DNA of 64,000 nt from Atherix ibis (GCA_958298945.1 OY282606.1:26013740-26077739); one strand, 5' to 3'. Counted from the first letter of the stretch, positions 22,358 to 33,234 are shown. A program made the numbers and translations. Notes: generated from the letters alone by a model not told the origin.

Positions 22358-22449
22358 TTTTAATCATATTCTAGAAAACAAAATGGGGCAGAAAATTGGA
22401 TTTTTTTCCATTTTCTGCGCCATTTTATTTTCTAGAACATAATTAATAT
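22358..22449. repeat. Hairpin 3 of the satellite
   Basis: Same layout, more mismatches. The left arm has GGGGCAG where the right arm has CTGCGCC, so base pairing is imperfect there. Confidence 0.85.
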
Positions 22450-22533
22450 GGGAAACTCAAGTAATGACTGAATTACAGCCCATAATGCGAAAAAAATACC
22501 TTTAAAAGGATCGAGCACTACAAGAAGCCTATT

Positions 22534-22624
22534 TTTTAATCATGTTCTAAAAAACAAAATGGCGCAGAAAATAGAATTTTTTCCCATTTTCTGCGCCATT
22601 TTGTTTTTTAGAACATGATTAAAA
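22534..22624. repeat. Hairpin 4 of the satellite
   Basis: Arms near 22534-22575 and 22583-22624. Both arms share the CTAAAAAACAAAATGG variant, so the change is matched on both sides of the stem. Confidence 0.88.
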
Positions 22625-22763
22625 AGGGGAAACTAACGTCAAGTAATGACCGAATTACAGCCCTTAATGCGGACAAATTACCTCAAAAGGATCGAGAACT
22701 TCAAGAGGCTTATTTTTAATCATGTTCTAAAAAACAAAATGGGGCAGAAAATGGGATTTTTTT

Positions 22764-23555
22764 AGAATAAAAAATGTTCGCTTTGAATCAGTATAATTCA
22801 ACAAAAAAAAACCTTTGAGGTCTGTACTTAGGAGCTTCTGTGAATTAGAAATTATTGCATCAGAAGTCTCCCTTTTTAATATATTTGAGTTCCACTTCTT
22901 CATATGATTAACACGTACGTTAAATTCATACTTAAAAAATTTTTTTTGGCATCTTTTTTCATATAATTAATTTCTCAATTATTGTTTCATAATAAATAAT
23001 TTTTAAAATGACAAACAAATCAATCAAGAAGAGATACTCTAATTTGTATTATTTGAAATTGATTTTAAATAAAAAATTTCAAAACTGATAAGAATAATTG
23101 ATAGGCTTCGGTAAGTTATTTTAGTTATTGTATAATTATAATACTAAATTTTAACAATTTCCAAGTACTTTTAAATAATAAAGAAACTATTCCCAACCTC
23201 ATTTGCCATAATCTATTAAAATGCTTGCAAAACAATTCATAATTATTAATATTTTGTTTGTCAATTATCAAAAAACCATCAATCATTTATGCTCATCAAT
23301 AAATAATTGCTTTCCTAATTAAGGAAAAAAATCAAAATTCACACAAAAAAACAAAGCACTTGTATTTTTTTAAATTTTCTTTTTGAAAAACTTTTAAACT
23401 TACTGGAAAAACATCGAAAACATCGAATATTGAAATCTTTCGACTTTTCTTATAGTTGAAGATAACAAATTGAAATAAGTTCAATTTGTTTATTTAGTGT
23501 TTCTGAACAATAAAAAGAAGTGTTTCAATATTGCAACAAGCAAAAGACTTATTGA
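22764..23555. other. AT-rich sequence, nothing recognised
   Basis: No coding block supported. Confidence 0.4.
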
Positions 23556-23559
23556 TGGT

Positions 23560-23910
23560 CCCAAGTCTAATAACATCGCATTTTCCTCAGTCACTTAGAT
23601 ACTTACCGTGCGATTTAACGCTGTTGTACTTTTTCTAGCAAAGCTATGCGAAAAATCTCTTTACGCAGACAATCCTCCAATTTTAAAACATTTAAAAACT
23701 AACATACATCAAGTTATGTCCAAATAACAGTCCGAATTATGCGAAAAAAAATATCAAAAATTACGTCAAAAGGATCGAGGCATATTCCATGCATAATGGC
23801 AAGGTCAAAGCAATATAATTAAAATAAAAACTATCAAAATCTTAACTTTAAATGAGTTTTATGCAACTTTACTTTTCGAACCACCAATTGGATAAGCCTT
23901 TATTATAAAA
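23560..23910 (+). mobile_element. Family A relic, C-terminal quarter
   Basis: Starts in the region corresponding to CDLTPLDYFLWG (GTGCGATTTAACGCTGTTG). It runs through the C-terminal block (ACGTCAAAAGGATCGAGGC) and the 3' UTR (GGTCAAAGCAATATAATTAA), ending in the terminal repeat CTTTTCGAACCACCAATTGG. The 5' three quarters are absent. Confidence 0.6.
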
Positions 23911-25585
23911 TTAAATATCGATTTTCTACCATAAGAAATTCAACACGAACTTATATAAGTAAATTTTCCTTAACAAAATTTTTTTCAAATATTTTCGATA
24001 AATTTCCAATTTTCAACAAATTGATTTTTTAGGAAAACTTTTTTCATGTCGTGCATAGTCACTTTAACACAGAAGAAATAAAAACTATCGCAAAGCACTA
24101 TTAATTAAATGAAATTCACTTACTCTAAAAGAGTATCTTTTATGGAAAATATCTCCAAAATAAATATACTCTAGAACAGAATCCATTTTCTTTTTCTTTA
24201 GGAAAATAACGTGAAAATGATTAATTTCCACTAAATAGCGATGATTTTAGTTTTTAGTTCAAAAAGGAAACCAATTTTTTATTGAGCAATTCGAGCACGT
24301 TCCGAATTTCTTTAGAATTGAATTCATACTAAAATTTCACTGAATTCTACTATAATTTTATATTTTGCAAAAAAATTTTCAATTTTATTTACAATCTATG
24401 GAAAAAAGAAATTATTTTAAATAAATAAACAGATAAATAGGAAAATATCTAAATGTCATACTGCGAATCACAAAAGTTTAGCTGACATCAATTGGAGAGG
24501 AAATATTTACCCTCAAATACGAAATTAGTTCAGCATAACATCGTCATCGTTTGTAGACTTTTGTAAAATTCATATCTAAATTGTTGAAATAATTAGCTAA
24601 AATTCTAAAATTTATATATAAATTGCTAAAATTAGTATATTTTCGAGTGTAAAATCTGTACTTTGAGAAAAGCTTTTGAACAATCAAGACGTGACCACCA
24701 TTTAAGCATGAAAGTGTAAATTTTCAATATTATTGACTATTTTCGTTTTGACGTTTTTTTTTAGTTATTATTAATTTCCAGTTTACCAATAGCCAAACAA
24801 ATTCATAAATATATCGTCATAGTGACCAAGAGTCTAACCAAACATTTCCGAAACTTATTTATATTTTTATCCTCAAAATTTTCACAAAAACTTATTGCAT
24901 TTTGAAATAGTTTTCATTTTTATTTTTATCATAAACTATTTTAACATAGACTAGATTTATACTCTATTTGTTATTATTTATAAATTTCTAATTTTAATTC
25001 AAGTTTATTTGAATGAAAAAAAAAATACATTTTTTAGCTTTCAAATCATCTGTAGACTTTTTTTGCTTGCTGTAGTGTAAAAAATTTTTCATAAAATGAC
25101 AAAAAAAAATATTTTGGCATCGATTCAAATATAAAATACGAACGAAATCGAAATAGATAAAAAAAAATACAATCTAACTGAATTAACTTCACTTTATTGA
25201 TTTTTAATATCTTATTTAGTATTTAGTGCAATAGAATTTTAATCGGTTACTTAATTTGTCAGTGATTGCTTTGAATATTTGTAATTTACGTAAATGATAT
25301 TATATAAACCGTACGTAGAGTCTTGTACGCTTTGAGGTCTGTGCTACAAATATATTAGTGTAATTTTTAAGGGAACATTTATAATTGGTTTAATTCGACA
25401 TTTTTGAATATGTAGTTTTAACAAACAAAAAATTATATTTTTTATACACTTTTAATAGAAAATATTAAGGACCTGAAATTTATAATCAACCAGTTTAATT
25501 TGTTGATTTGCCATTCGAAATTAAGTCTAAAAAATATCCCTTACAACTGCACATATTTTTGGGCATTTTTATTGATTGACTACAC
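23911..25585. other. AT-rich sequence, nothing recognised
   Basis: About 1.7 kb without a supported feature. Confidence 0.4.
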
Positions 25586-25589
25586 GAAC

Positions 25590-26520
25590 ACAAAGATAAT
25601 ATACAACGCAATATAAGCAATACGAAATATTGTTACGACGTGGCATGGCTCAAGAAGATTTGAGAAAACTGGTTCTAGAGAGTATGAATATACGAGCGCT
25701 GCTCGCGAGAGAGAGTTTAGTTTAGTTTTAACCTGAGTTGTAGTGGGAACTGCGATTGTAAGCGGTGTTCCGTGGACGTTGAGTAATTTGTGTAGCATTT
25801 TATTGTTATTGCTGTTGTAAGGCTTTTGAGACAAGAGCCAGAGGCCATTTTGTAGTGCGACGACCATGAGGGTAATGGGCGACTTCATGTTAGGTGTAGA
25901 TTGGCATTGACAGCAACCCTAAAAAAACTGGTCTATGGTAATTAACTTGGAGGGAAAAGTCAGAAATTTTTAATATTTGTGGAGCAAATGAAACTGATTA
26001 AAAAGGTTAAAAAGAAGGCTTAAAAAATAATTGTTGGATCTAGGAGTTCCACAATGGAAGGTTAAGTGTCAACCATTTAAAATATGGGGAATGGTGAGTT
26101 GGGCGCTACACAAATGTCATGAAGGACAAGGATTGTTTACGAAGAGGAAATCATGGGTAAGTGCGGTATGCCCAATCCGATTTCTAAAAAGTTTCCTTGC
26201 CCAGAATTTCGGAATGCTTGTTGAGTAGACTGTTTACGCCGGTGTTAGGTCAATGTGTGAACAGATATCATCCACTTTCGGACCTGTCTATTTCGTTAGC
26301 TGTCAGGGCTAGAATGGCGAGCCTATAGCTGGAAAAATTCTATGGTGCGTATTGCCAATAAGCTGGATGTTGTATGATCATTAACAGCTGCATCTGTGAA
26401 TATTAGAACTGAATTATCGAGTTCATCCAGCAATTTCCTGTAGCTAGATGGATCGGTGTTTGTGTTATTGTACTTGCTGAGTGACGCAGACACCCTTAAC
26501 TTCGATCCCAACCACGGTTT
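25590..26520 (-). mobile_element. I-clade-like LINE 3' fragment, copy 1
   Basis: On the minus strand, decayed ORF2 C-terminal sequence is followed by a 3' UTR. Readable pieces are LDNSVLIFTDAAVNDHTTSS near 26400 (start of an RNase H domain), then RNRIGHT-LTHDFLFVNNP near 26150. Next come a CSAQLTIPHIL block near 26080 (Zn-knuckle region: RIGHT.LTH...C..C...LTI.HIL) and a stop. The open stretch at 25580-25888 is probably 3' UTR and ends with an AATAAAAA signal near 25570. Two more copies lie at 40080 and 61150. Confidence 0.6.
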
Positions 26521-27057
26521 GCAGTCCGAGTAAAGTGAGAAGGGGTGGAGGGGGGGGGGGGGGGGGAATTGGGTTAGGTTTGAAAATTAAAATAAAGGAT
26601 AGATGGATTTCTTTCTAATTCAGAGATCAAAAGGGAAATGGAGGAAATTTTAGAGTAGGCTGTGGAAGAGAATTACTTTAGGATATTGTGAAGGGGATAC
26701 TCGGGAGAGCAAAGATTTTTATCTTTGCTCTCCCGAGTATGAGGTTAATACGGGATGTGTAAAGGTAGTATGAGACGGGTTTTCGACCAGTTTCAATAAG
26801 GTTAGTGTTCATCGGAGATTGACCTTGTCTTTGCCTTACTACAGGTATTCTAACGCATAAAGTGAGGGAGTAGAGGAACGTTCCATCCAGTAGGGCGTTG
26901 GTTACTCCAATTGCCCCACTTTGTCTAATCTTACATTTACCCCATCCATCGAATCTAAATTGGATCGTAACTATATTATATTATAAAGAAGATTCTTCGA
27001 TTTAAAGATTATTTATCATCTATTTTAAGGTTATTTAGCAGCGAACAAAAATATGTA
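26521..27057 (-). other. Probable upstream continuation of the LINE, with G-run and hairpin
   Basis: Less AT-rich than its neighbours and open in places on the minus strand, but no conserved ORF2 motif was recognised. It contains a 17-base G run (26550-26566) and a 20-bp perfect hairpin (26697-26739). Confidence 0.3.
26697..26739. repeat. Perfect 20-bp hairpin with 3-nt loop
   Basis: ATACTCGGGAGAGCAAAGAT is followed by TTT and its exact reverse complement. Could be a recent template-switch event in the LINE relic. Confidence 0.85.
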
Positions 27058-28333
27058 CCAGGTGTTGGAATTAATTCGTAGCGTTTTACAAAAGAAGGCG
27101 TTAGCCAACTATCCATAGTCACACATACAAAAGTAAATATTCTCCCAGAAGCTACTGACATAACGCAACTTTTCCACTATAAGACATTTTGTTATAGTGT
27201 CAGTAGCACTTGTTGCGCAGTGTCAAACATGTCGAAGTTCGTGCCTGAAAAATCGTTTTTGCGGGGAGTGTTACTCCACTACTTCAACATGAAGAAAAGT
27301 GCCGCGGAAAGTCATCGTATTTTAGTGGATGTCTACGGCAAACATGCTCTTGCTGAGCAAACTTGCAGAAAGTGGTTTGCGCGGTTTAAAATGGAAATTT
27401 TGATTTGGAAAACATGGAACGTCCCGGACAGCCAAAAAAGTTCGAAGATGAAGATTTGGTGACGTTGCTCGATGAAGACCCGTGCCAAACACTCCGGGAG
27501 TTGTCCACATCGCTTGGAGTCGACTTTTCGACGGTCGGAAAACGCCTGAAAGCCATAGGAATGGTACAAAAACAGGGAACGTGGGTTCCACATGAGTTGA
27601 AGCCAAGGGACGTCGAACGGCGTTTAGTCACCTGTGAGATTCTTCTCCAACGGCAGGCAAGGAAGGGATTTCTGCATCGAATTGTCACTGGTGACGAGAA
27701 GTGGGTACTCTACGACAATCCCAAACGCAGAAAATCGTGGGGCTTGCCCGGTCATAAATCGACATCGTCCCCCAGGTCGAATATTCATGGAAAGATCTTA
27801 CTGTGTATTTGGTGGGATCAGCTGGATGTTATTTATTATGAGCTCCTCCAACCGGGTGAAACCAACACTGGGGACGTATACAATTGATGCATTTGAACAA
27901 AGCATTACAAGAAAAGCGGCCGCAATATTAAGATCGACACGACAAAGTAATTTTGCTCCACGACAATGCAAGACCCCATGTTGCGAAAGTCGTGAAAACT
28001 TATTTAAATACGCTGAAATGGGAAGTTCTGCCTCACCCGCCATATTTACCAGACATTGCCCCATCTGATTATCATTTGTTTCGATCCATGGCACATGGCT
28101 TGTCAGAGCAGCACTTCGATAACTACGAAATGACCAAAAATTGGATCGATTCTTTCATCGAATCTAAAGAAGAAGAATTTTTTCGACGCGGTATCCGAGC
28201 ATTACCAGAAAGATGGCAAAAAGTAGTGGATAACGAAGGACAATACTTTGAATAACGTTTCTGTAATGATACTGTCATAATAAACCACGAAATTTTGCAA
28301 AAAAAAACGCTACGAATTAATTACAACACCTGA
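27058..28333 (+). mobile_element. Mariner, Mos1/rosa-related family, near-intact copy
   Basis: Flanked by TA at 27056-27057 and 28334-28335. The ends are inverted over about 29 bp (left CCAGGTGTTGGAATTAATTC; right the inverse with one or two changes). Total length 1276 bp. It differs from the three Mos1-like copies in ends and protein. Few lesions make it one of the younger insertions. Confidence 0.9.
27229..28255 (+). pseudogene. Mariner transposase with few disabling changes
   Basis: The ATG at 27229 opens MSKFVPEKSFLRGVLLHYFN and an HTH region (KKSAAESHRILVDVYG). The catalytic residues are all present: VTGDEKW, LHDNARPH and IAPSDYH, with 34 residues between the second and third (DD34D). 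It ends NEGQYFE with stop at 28253-28255. Lesions seen: loss of one A near 27390 (frameshift in the RFKNGNF block), a frameshift near 27883, and CAA to TAA at about 27930. Otherwise the reading frame is open. Confidence 0.88.
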
Positions 28334-28396
28334 TACTTTATTTTCTTAAAAATCAAATTTTGAATACATTTTTAAAAGATCAAAACTTCAAAATAT

Positions 28397-28720
28397 GTCG
28401 ACTATGAAATTTTTTTTGAGCACAACACACGCTCCGCATGAGTCTACACGTTTTATTTCACTCATCCATTTAGAAAACAGCGAATTCAAAACTTAAACAT
28501 GGAACAAACCCATTTGGCGTGCACGAAATTTTTTTGGGACACTAAACAGGCTTCACAAGATTCGTTTTCGGTCACTGGGTCACTCATACAATTAGAAAAC
28601 AGCCAGATGAAAACTTCAAAAGTTCGCAACACCATTTAACGACGAAAAAACTTTTTTTAAACAAAAAACTGGTTCCGCCTGAGTCTCCACCTTTTACTAT
28701 TTTGTTCTGTCGTTTCTTGC
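28397..28720. repeat. Three diverged ~122-bp tandem units
   Basis: Units start near 28397, 28520 and 28641. Shared elements are a GAAATTTTTTT run, a GCTCCGCATGAGTCTNCAC-type box, ACTCATNCANTTAGAAAACAG, and AAACTTNAAAAGTT. The third unit is truncated. The units differ a lot, so the duplications are old. Confidence 0.6.
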
Positions 28721-30136
28721 CCCTATTACTTCACACTAGGAGGTATATTTTTATGGTCAAAGCAAGAAAAGTAAAATGTACACACACAATCTCACAAAAT
28801 GGCATATACGTATTACCTGTCTCTCAACCTGGCTCTGGTTAAAAAATTTTGCCACCACGATTTGGTCCTAGCGGCGATATCTATAATAGTTTTTTTCTTA
28901 TCTATGATAAGATTCAATTTGATTTATTTTTAAAACTTACAATATTTTCAAACACATAAAACAAGTATAAGGTTTGATTCAATGTAGAACAGAACTCTTT
29001 TAGTTTAAAGTTAAGTCAGCAAATTCACTATTTACAATTTTATAAAAATATTTTTTTTAAAAACTTTTATAAGACAAAAAATATTTTTTATTGTGCTTTT
29101 TTTTATTATATTCAAATGTAATTTACCTTAAATAGGATAGTTTTGATTAAAATAGTCGTACAACAATTTTAAAATATATTTTTCCTAATTTAAAAAAAAT
29201 ATATTTAAAAAAGGACATAAATAAATTTTTTTAGTAAAATATTTGTAAGAAATCAATATAAAAACAATATCAATAAAGAAAATCATTATAATAATAATAA
29301 CAGATTCAATATCGAAAAGCTTTCAAATCTAGTAAGTACAATTATTTAATTTTACAAACAACATTTCTCTTATAAAGTGGCGTTTTTTTCTAATTTTTTT
29401 TAATAAATAAATTTGGCATAAACCGAAGTTTTTTTTTAACAATATGAAATAATTTATGTTGTTTTTATTTATTTAAAAAAATATTCACTTTTAGAGAATA
29501 ATTGAAACAATTAAAGAAATTTAAAAATAAATAAAACATATTAATTAAGCAAAACTTTAATAAAAAGCAATTATTAATAAAAATAACAATCGATTAATTA
29601 TTAAAGAATAATAAACGAAGTACTTAATAAAATCCCCCCAAAAAAAATAAAACATTTTTCCAACACAGTAACAACAGAAAATTCGTAAAAACCATAGCTT
29701 TTAAAAACAAATTAATTATAAAAAAAAAAAAAAAAATCGTACTAAAAACAGAAAAAGAACATAAATTCAGCATGCAATATTTATTTTTAATAAAATTATT
29801 TTTGTAAAATTAAAAAAAAAAAATTTCAGAAAAAATTCGAAAACTTGATTTTTTAATGAACAAAATTGATTTTCGTAAAAATTTTGTTTTTATTTTTAAG
29901 TGTTAAGATCGGAACAAAAAAAAAATTGCAGAAAGAACAATTTTTATTTTGTTGATGTGCTTTTAAGTTTAATATTCACCCCATAAGAGAAGGAAGATGA
30001 ACGTAAGTCCATTGTGGGTAGGTGCAATGATTCTAGAATCGGATTTAAATACGATTGAGAAGAAAAGAAAAAAAAAATATTCAATTAATTAAGGTGTTTT
30101 TTTGTTGTTGTTGTTATAATTAATTAATTTTTTTTC
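28721..30136. other. Unique block followed by AT-rich DNA
   Basis: The first ~170 bp (28721-28890) are of higher complexity. On the minus strand they contain GTTGAGAGACAG followed by GTAATACG, a plausible splice donor at about 28816-28822. A non-coding 5' exon on the minus strand is possible but unproven. From 28890 onward the sequence is A/T-dominated with nothing recognised. Confidence 0.25.
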
Positions 30137-30141
30137 TTTAC

Positions 30142-30295
30142 AAACCAGATAGATTTGGCGATGAATAAACATGTGGCATTCGATTGAAATTCATTAATCG
30201 GCGGATTCTTGATTGGATTCTTTCTTCTTTAGCACGATACGATAGCTTATCCCAGCTATTTCCCATTGGCTTTTTAAAAACAAACGCACGTTTAA
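30142..30295 (-). CDS. Candidate coding exon of unknown gene
   Basis: The minus strand is open from an acceptor (GAGTTAG) to a good donor (GTAAAG). It encodes KRAFVFKKPMGNSWDKLSYR, then AKEERIQSRIRRLMNFNRMP and HVYSSPNLSG. GC content and codon texture are clearly better than in the surrounding DNA. Phases are 1 in and 2 out, which do not fit the phase-0 chain of PPIP5K exon candidates. If it is not spliced at the donor, it ends two codons later in TAA (30138-30140). An ATG at MGNSW could also be a start. I do not recognise the protein. Confidence 0.4.
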
Positions 30296-30886
30296 CTAAC
30301 TCTTATAGTTATTGTTTAATATTAAAAAAAAAAAATTTAAAAAAAAACAACTTTGAATCAATCTCGATCTATGAACACTTAATTTGATATTTAAACTTTT
30401 TTTTAAACAATTTTAATAATAATTTCGTTATTTCTAGATTTACATTAAATTGAAAATATTTTTTATATTCATTATTTCATTTTTTTATTAGTTTTTATTC
30501 TTTTGTTTTTAATTTTAAGTTTTTTTTTATATTTTTAAGTTTTGAATAAAATTACCAATGAAAATTTGTTCGAAAACAATGCATGCTATTTGATTATAAA
30601 TTCTTTTTCCTTTTTCTTTTTTTTTTGTTATTGTAATGTTTTTTGTATGATGATAACCTAAGAATGCTATGCGCAAAAACACCTTTAAATTTAGGCTTTT
30701 TTCTTCTAAATAATTCACCGAACGAACACAATTGCAACGAGCAATGAAATAAGTACTGTCAATATTTTTTCAATCTTCACAATTTAATTAGAGTGCACAC
30801 AATGGTGAACAACGACTAAAAGTCGCCGACATATTTGTCTAATCTATAATCTTAGGTCCTGTGTGCAGTGATGCCAACATAATATC
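30296..30886. other. AT-rich sequence, nothing recognised
   Basis: Poly-T and poly-A rich; no supported feature. Confidence 0.4.
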
Positions 30887-31875
30887 GGGTTATCCATTTT
30901 ATTAGTAAAAGTACAGCCTGTCATATGACATCTGTTGAACTATACGAGGTCCGTTCAAAAAGTATCGCGAATTTTGAATTTCCGTGGGTTACGTATATTC
31001 GATTTTCGAATTTTTGTGGCGTTATGTTACTACGCATGTCTCTCACTTATGCCGACAATTTCGGCCATTTTGAATGTTCAATTAATTTTTGACAGCTGCT
31101 TTGCTTGCACGTGTTTTGGTTCGTCTTCGATTTTTGTCCATTTTCGACCAAAGACAGCATCGCATTAATATTGCTAAGGAGCTGTTGAACTCTGTCCGCG
31201 ACGACCCAAATTTGCTCCAAAGGGTCATAACTGGTGACGGATCATGGGTTTATGGTTATGACGTGGAAACCAAAGTTCAATCATCCCAATGGAAGCTGCC
31301 GCAAGAGCCAAGACCGAAAAAATCGCGCCAAGTTCGGTCGAATGTGAAGGTTTTGCTTACCAGGGGCGTGGTGCATCATGAGTTCTTGCAACAGGGTAGA
31401 ACGGTCAATAAGGAATATTACCTGCAAGTTGCGTGAAGCAATCCGTTAGAAACGCCCGGGTTTGTGGAAGAACAAAAATTGGCTTTTGCACTATGATAAC
31501 GCCCCTGCTCACGTTTTTGGCCAAAAACAACACACTAATAATGCCGCAGCCACTGTTTTCCCCAGATCTGGCCCCCTGTGACTTTTTCTTGTTCCCGAAA
31601 CTGAAGAGAGATAAAGACGGTATCGAAGGAGGAGCTGAACAAGATCACAAAAAATGATTTTTTTAAGTGCTTCGAGGATTGGAAAAAACGTTGGCAAAAG
31701 TGTATAAGATCTGGCGGGGATTACTTTGAAGGAGACAAAATAGATATTCATGAATAAATAATTTTTGAAAAAACACAAAATTCGCGATACTTTTTGAACA
31801 GACCTCGTATGGCTAGACAGATGTCAAAGGACAGAGCTGAACTTTTCGAAGCACAAAATAGATAACCTTGTGCAT
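30887..31875. mobile_element. Family A MITE split by a mariner
   Basis: Left end GGGTTATCCATTTTATTAG (30887 on), with a GACATCTG palindrome half near 30926. Right end CTTTTCGAAGCACAAAATAG then ATAACC, ending near 31875. Without the mariner the element would be about 120 bp, two family A ends with almost nothing between: a MITE. The mariner occupies 30945-31807. Confidence 0.7.
30945..31807 (+). mobile_element. SETMAR-like mariner, copy 5, internally deleted
   Basis: Flanked by TA at 30943-30944 and 31808-31809, with ends CGAGGTCCGTTCAAAAAGTA and the inverse. The N-terminal HTH region is deleted at the same kind of junction as copies 2 and 8 (GATTTTTGTCCATTTTCGACC near 31128). The catalytic frame is long and open from 31089 (VITGDGSWVYGYDVETK; the acidic residue after GD is changed to Gly). 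Frameshifts follow, then LAFALR-type sequence, a YDNAPAH remnant near 31492 and SPDLAPCDFF near 31562. A deletion removes part of the KGRRYATIEE block. Inactive. Confidence 0.88.
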
Positions 31876-32740
31876 TAGGATATCAACATTTTCATGTTTA
31901 TAAACAAATTTTTCTCTTCCAGCGAAGTGCTTATAAGCATGAGCAGAAATTTGAGTAGCTGCTTACCAATCAAACGGGAAATTAATGACACCGTACGATT
32001 GACAGTTTCTGCCATTGTATGCAATAGTAAGCTTAATCATCAGTAAATAATAAAAATTATTTACTGGTGATTAAGTTTACCATTGCATACAATGGTATTT
32101 AAGATTTAACATTTTACATTAAGATTATTTTACAAAATATCGCATCGAAATTGGGTTGAAGATAAATCGATTGCGTACTACAATAACAGGTTTTGTATAC
32201 AGATTTTCGAACAAAATTTTCTTCAGCGAGACTATGAAGAAGCCACTGTAACCCCGAAAAATGACTGTCAGATGTGCATTTTGGTGTGAAGTTGTCTTTC
32301 TTTGGAAATAAATAAGAACAGACCGTTACCGTCAATTCTGACCGATATGGTTCTATCATAATCTAGTTTTTTTTTAAACCAGACCTTAAAAAATTTAATC
32401 TGACCTATATGCGGTTTGACGCCACAAGCCACACAATACGAGAAATTTGAGTATTATTTTGCGAAAAACTTCCAGCATGCGTAATTTCGAGATTTGATGA
32501 TGTCATTTGTCCTTTATAGCATTTAAACCTATAAATATTAGCCGAATAACAGTGCCAAAACTGTGCGAAAAAGTCATCAAATATTATCTTAAAAGGATCG
32601 AGTCCTGTAAAAAGTCTCATGGCCGCAGGTTAATAGACGTTACATGGTATACATAATGGCAACAAATGAAATTTCATTGAAATCTTAATTTTTAATGTAC
32701 TCTATTTAATTTTATTTTACAAAACACAAATTGGTTAACT
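31876..32740 (+). mobile_element. Family A relic with an internal hairpin
   Basis: Plus-strand decayed transposase. It includes an FFSD/EAH remnant near 32215-32230, the EKP-type block near 32240-32260, VTVNSD near 32325-32340 and a FNLTYMRFD region near 32395-32415. The C-terminal block ATCTTAAAAGGATCGAGTCC (32570-32590) runs on into a 3' UTR similar to other copies, ending near 32735. The 32012-32095 hairpin precedes the coding part. Confidence 0.55.
32012..32095. repeat. 39-bp inverted repeat
   Basis: The arms 32012-32050 and 32057-32095 are complementary with three mismatches, around a 6-base loop (CCATTGTATGCAAT on the left, ATTGCATACAATGG on the right). Could be a small foldback insertion in the family A relic. 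Confidence 0.8.
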
Positions 32741-33234
32741 CATATTATCTGGGCAGTTGTTGTTTTTCTACTCATCGCAATTGTGTTTAATTTTTCTGTA
32801 TCGACGAATTTCTTTAAACTTTTAGAATTAAGGTCACTGTCCGGTAATTGTGTTTGGCGCACAACAAAGTTTCTTTGAATTATCGATAAGAAAACCCAGA
32901 CACAAATCTACATTCTTTTTGTATATTAGAAAAATGTCGAAGTATCGATTTTTCCTTTACATATGTAACTCCAAAAATATTGACCATTTTTGCCAACAAA
33001 AAACACCATTTTCAAATAAGGCTAATATATACAAGTAATTTTATCTAAAGACACCACATTTCCCCTAAAGGCGATTAGTTTTTATGCATGTATGTATGTA
33101 TTCAGTCAATTTGTTTTTGTCATTTTAACCTTATTTCTTTATAAATTCTAAAAAAAGAAAAATTTATGTCCAAAATTTTTTGGAAAAATTTGAATTTTTC
33201 GCACCATTTGTGCGGTAAAGTGTTGCCAACGAAA
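32741..33234. other. AT-rich sequence, nothing recognised
   Basis: No supported feature; several short open frames look like chance. Confidence 0.35.

Larger units (their letters stand above)
21425..22763 (+). mobile_element. Family A relic whose 3' end expanded into a hairpin satellite
   Basis: The left end (TTATTCATTTTGTAGTTCG, then TTGACAGCTGTCAA at 21459-21472) is a family A terminal repeat. Decayed transposase follows, with the EKP block near 21660-21680, VIVNSD near 21750-21765 and the CDLTPLDSF...L block near 21855-21890. At 21914 the C-terminal coding segment begins to repeat in tandem (see the satellite entry). No normal right end was found. Confidence 0.65.
21914..22763. repeat. 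Tandem array, ~180-bp units each with a long hairpin
   Basis: Four full units and one partial. Starts fall near 21914, 22094, 22274, 22452 and 22630 (spacing 176-180 bp). Each unit has about 85 bp derived from the transposase C-terminus (TCAAGTAATGACCGAATTAC, then a CAAAAGGATCGAGTAC run). This is followed by an inverted repeat of roughly 40-bp arms around a ~10-base T-rich loop. The arms contain AATCATGTTCTAGAAAA and AAATGGCGCAGAAAA. Units differ by point changes and by GCGC/GGGG variants in the arms. The last unit has only the left arm. Confidence 0.9.

Noticed and set aside
21914..22763. CRISPR-like regular array
   Set aside because: Units are ~180 bp, the spacers are homologous to each other and derived from a transposase, and the context is eukaryotic.
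25580..25888. 102-codon open frame (MKSPITLMVVALQNG)
   Set aside because: It lies downstream of the LINE ORF2 stop, next to an AATAAAAA signal. A copy at 40386 keeps the sequence but not the frame, so it is 3' UTR rather than a gene.
27322..27688. Three overlapping minus-strand open frames
   Set aside because: Antisense readings of the mariner transposase at 27229-28255.
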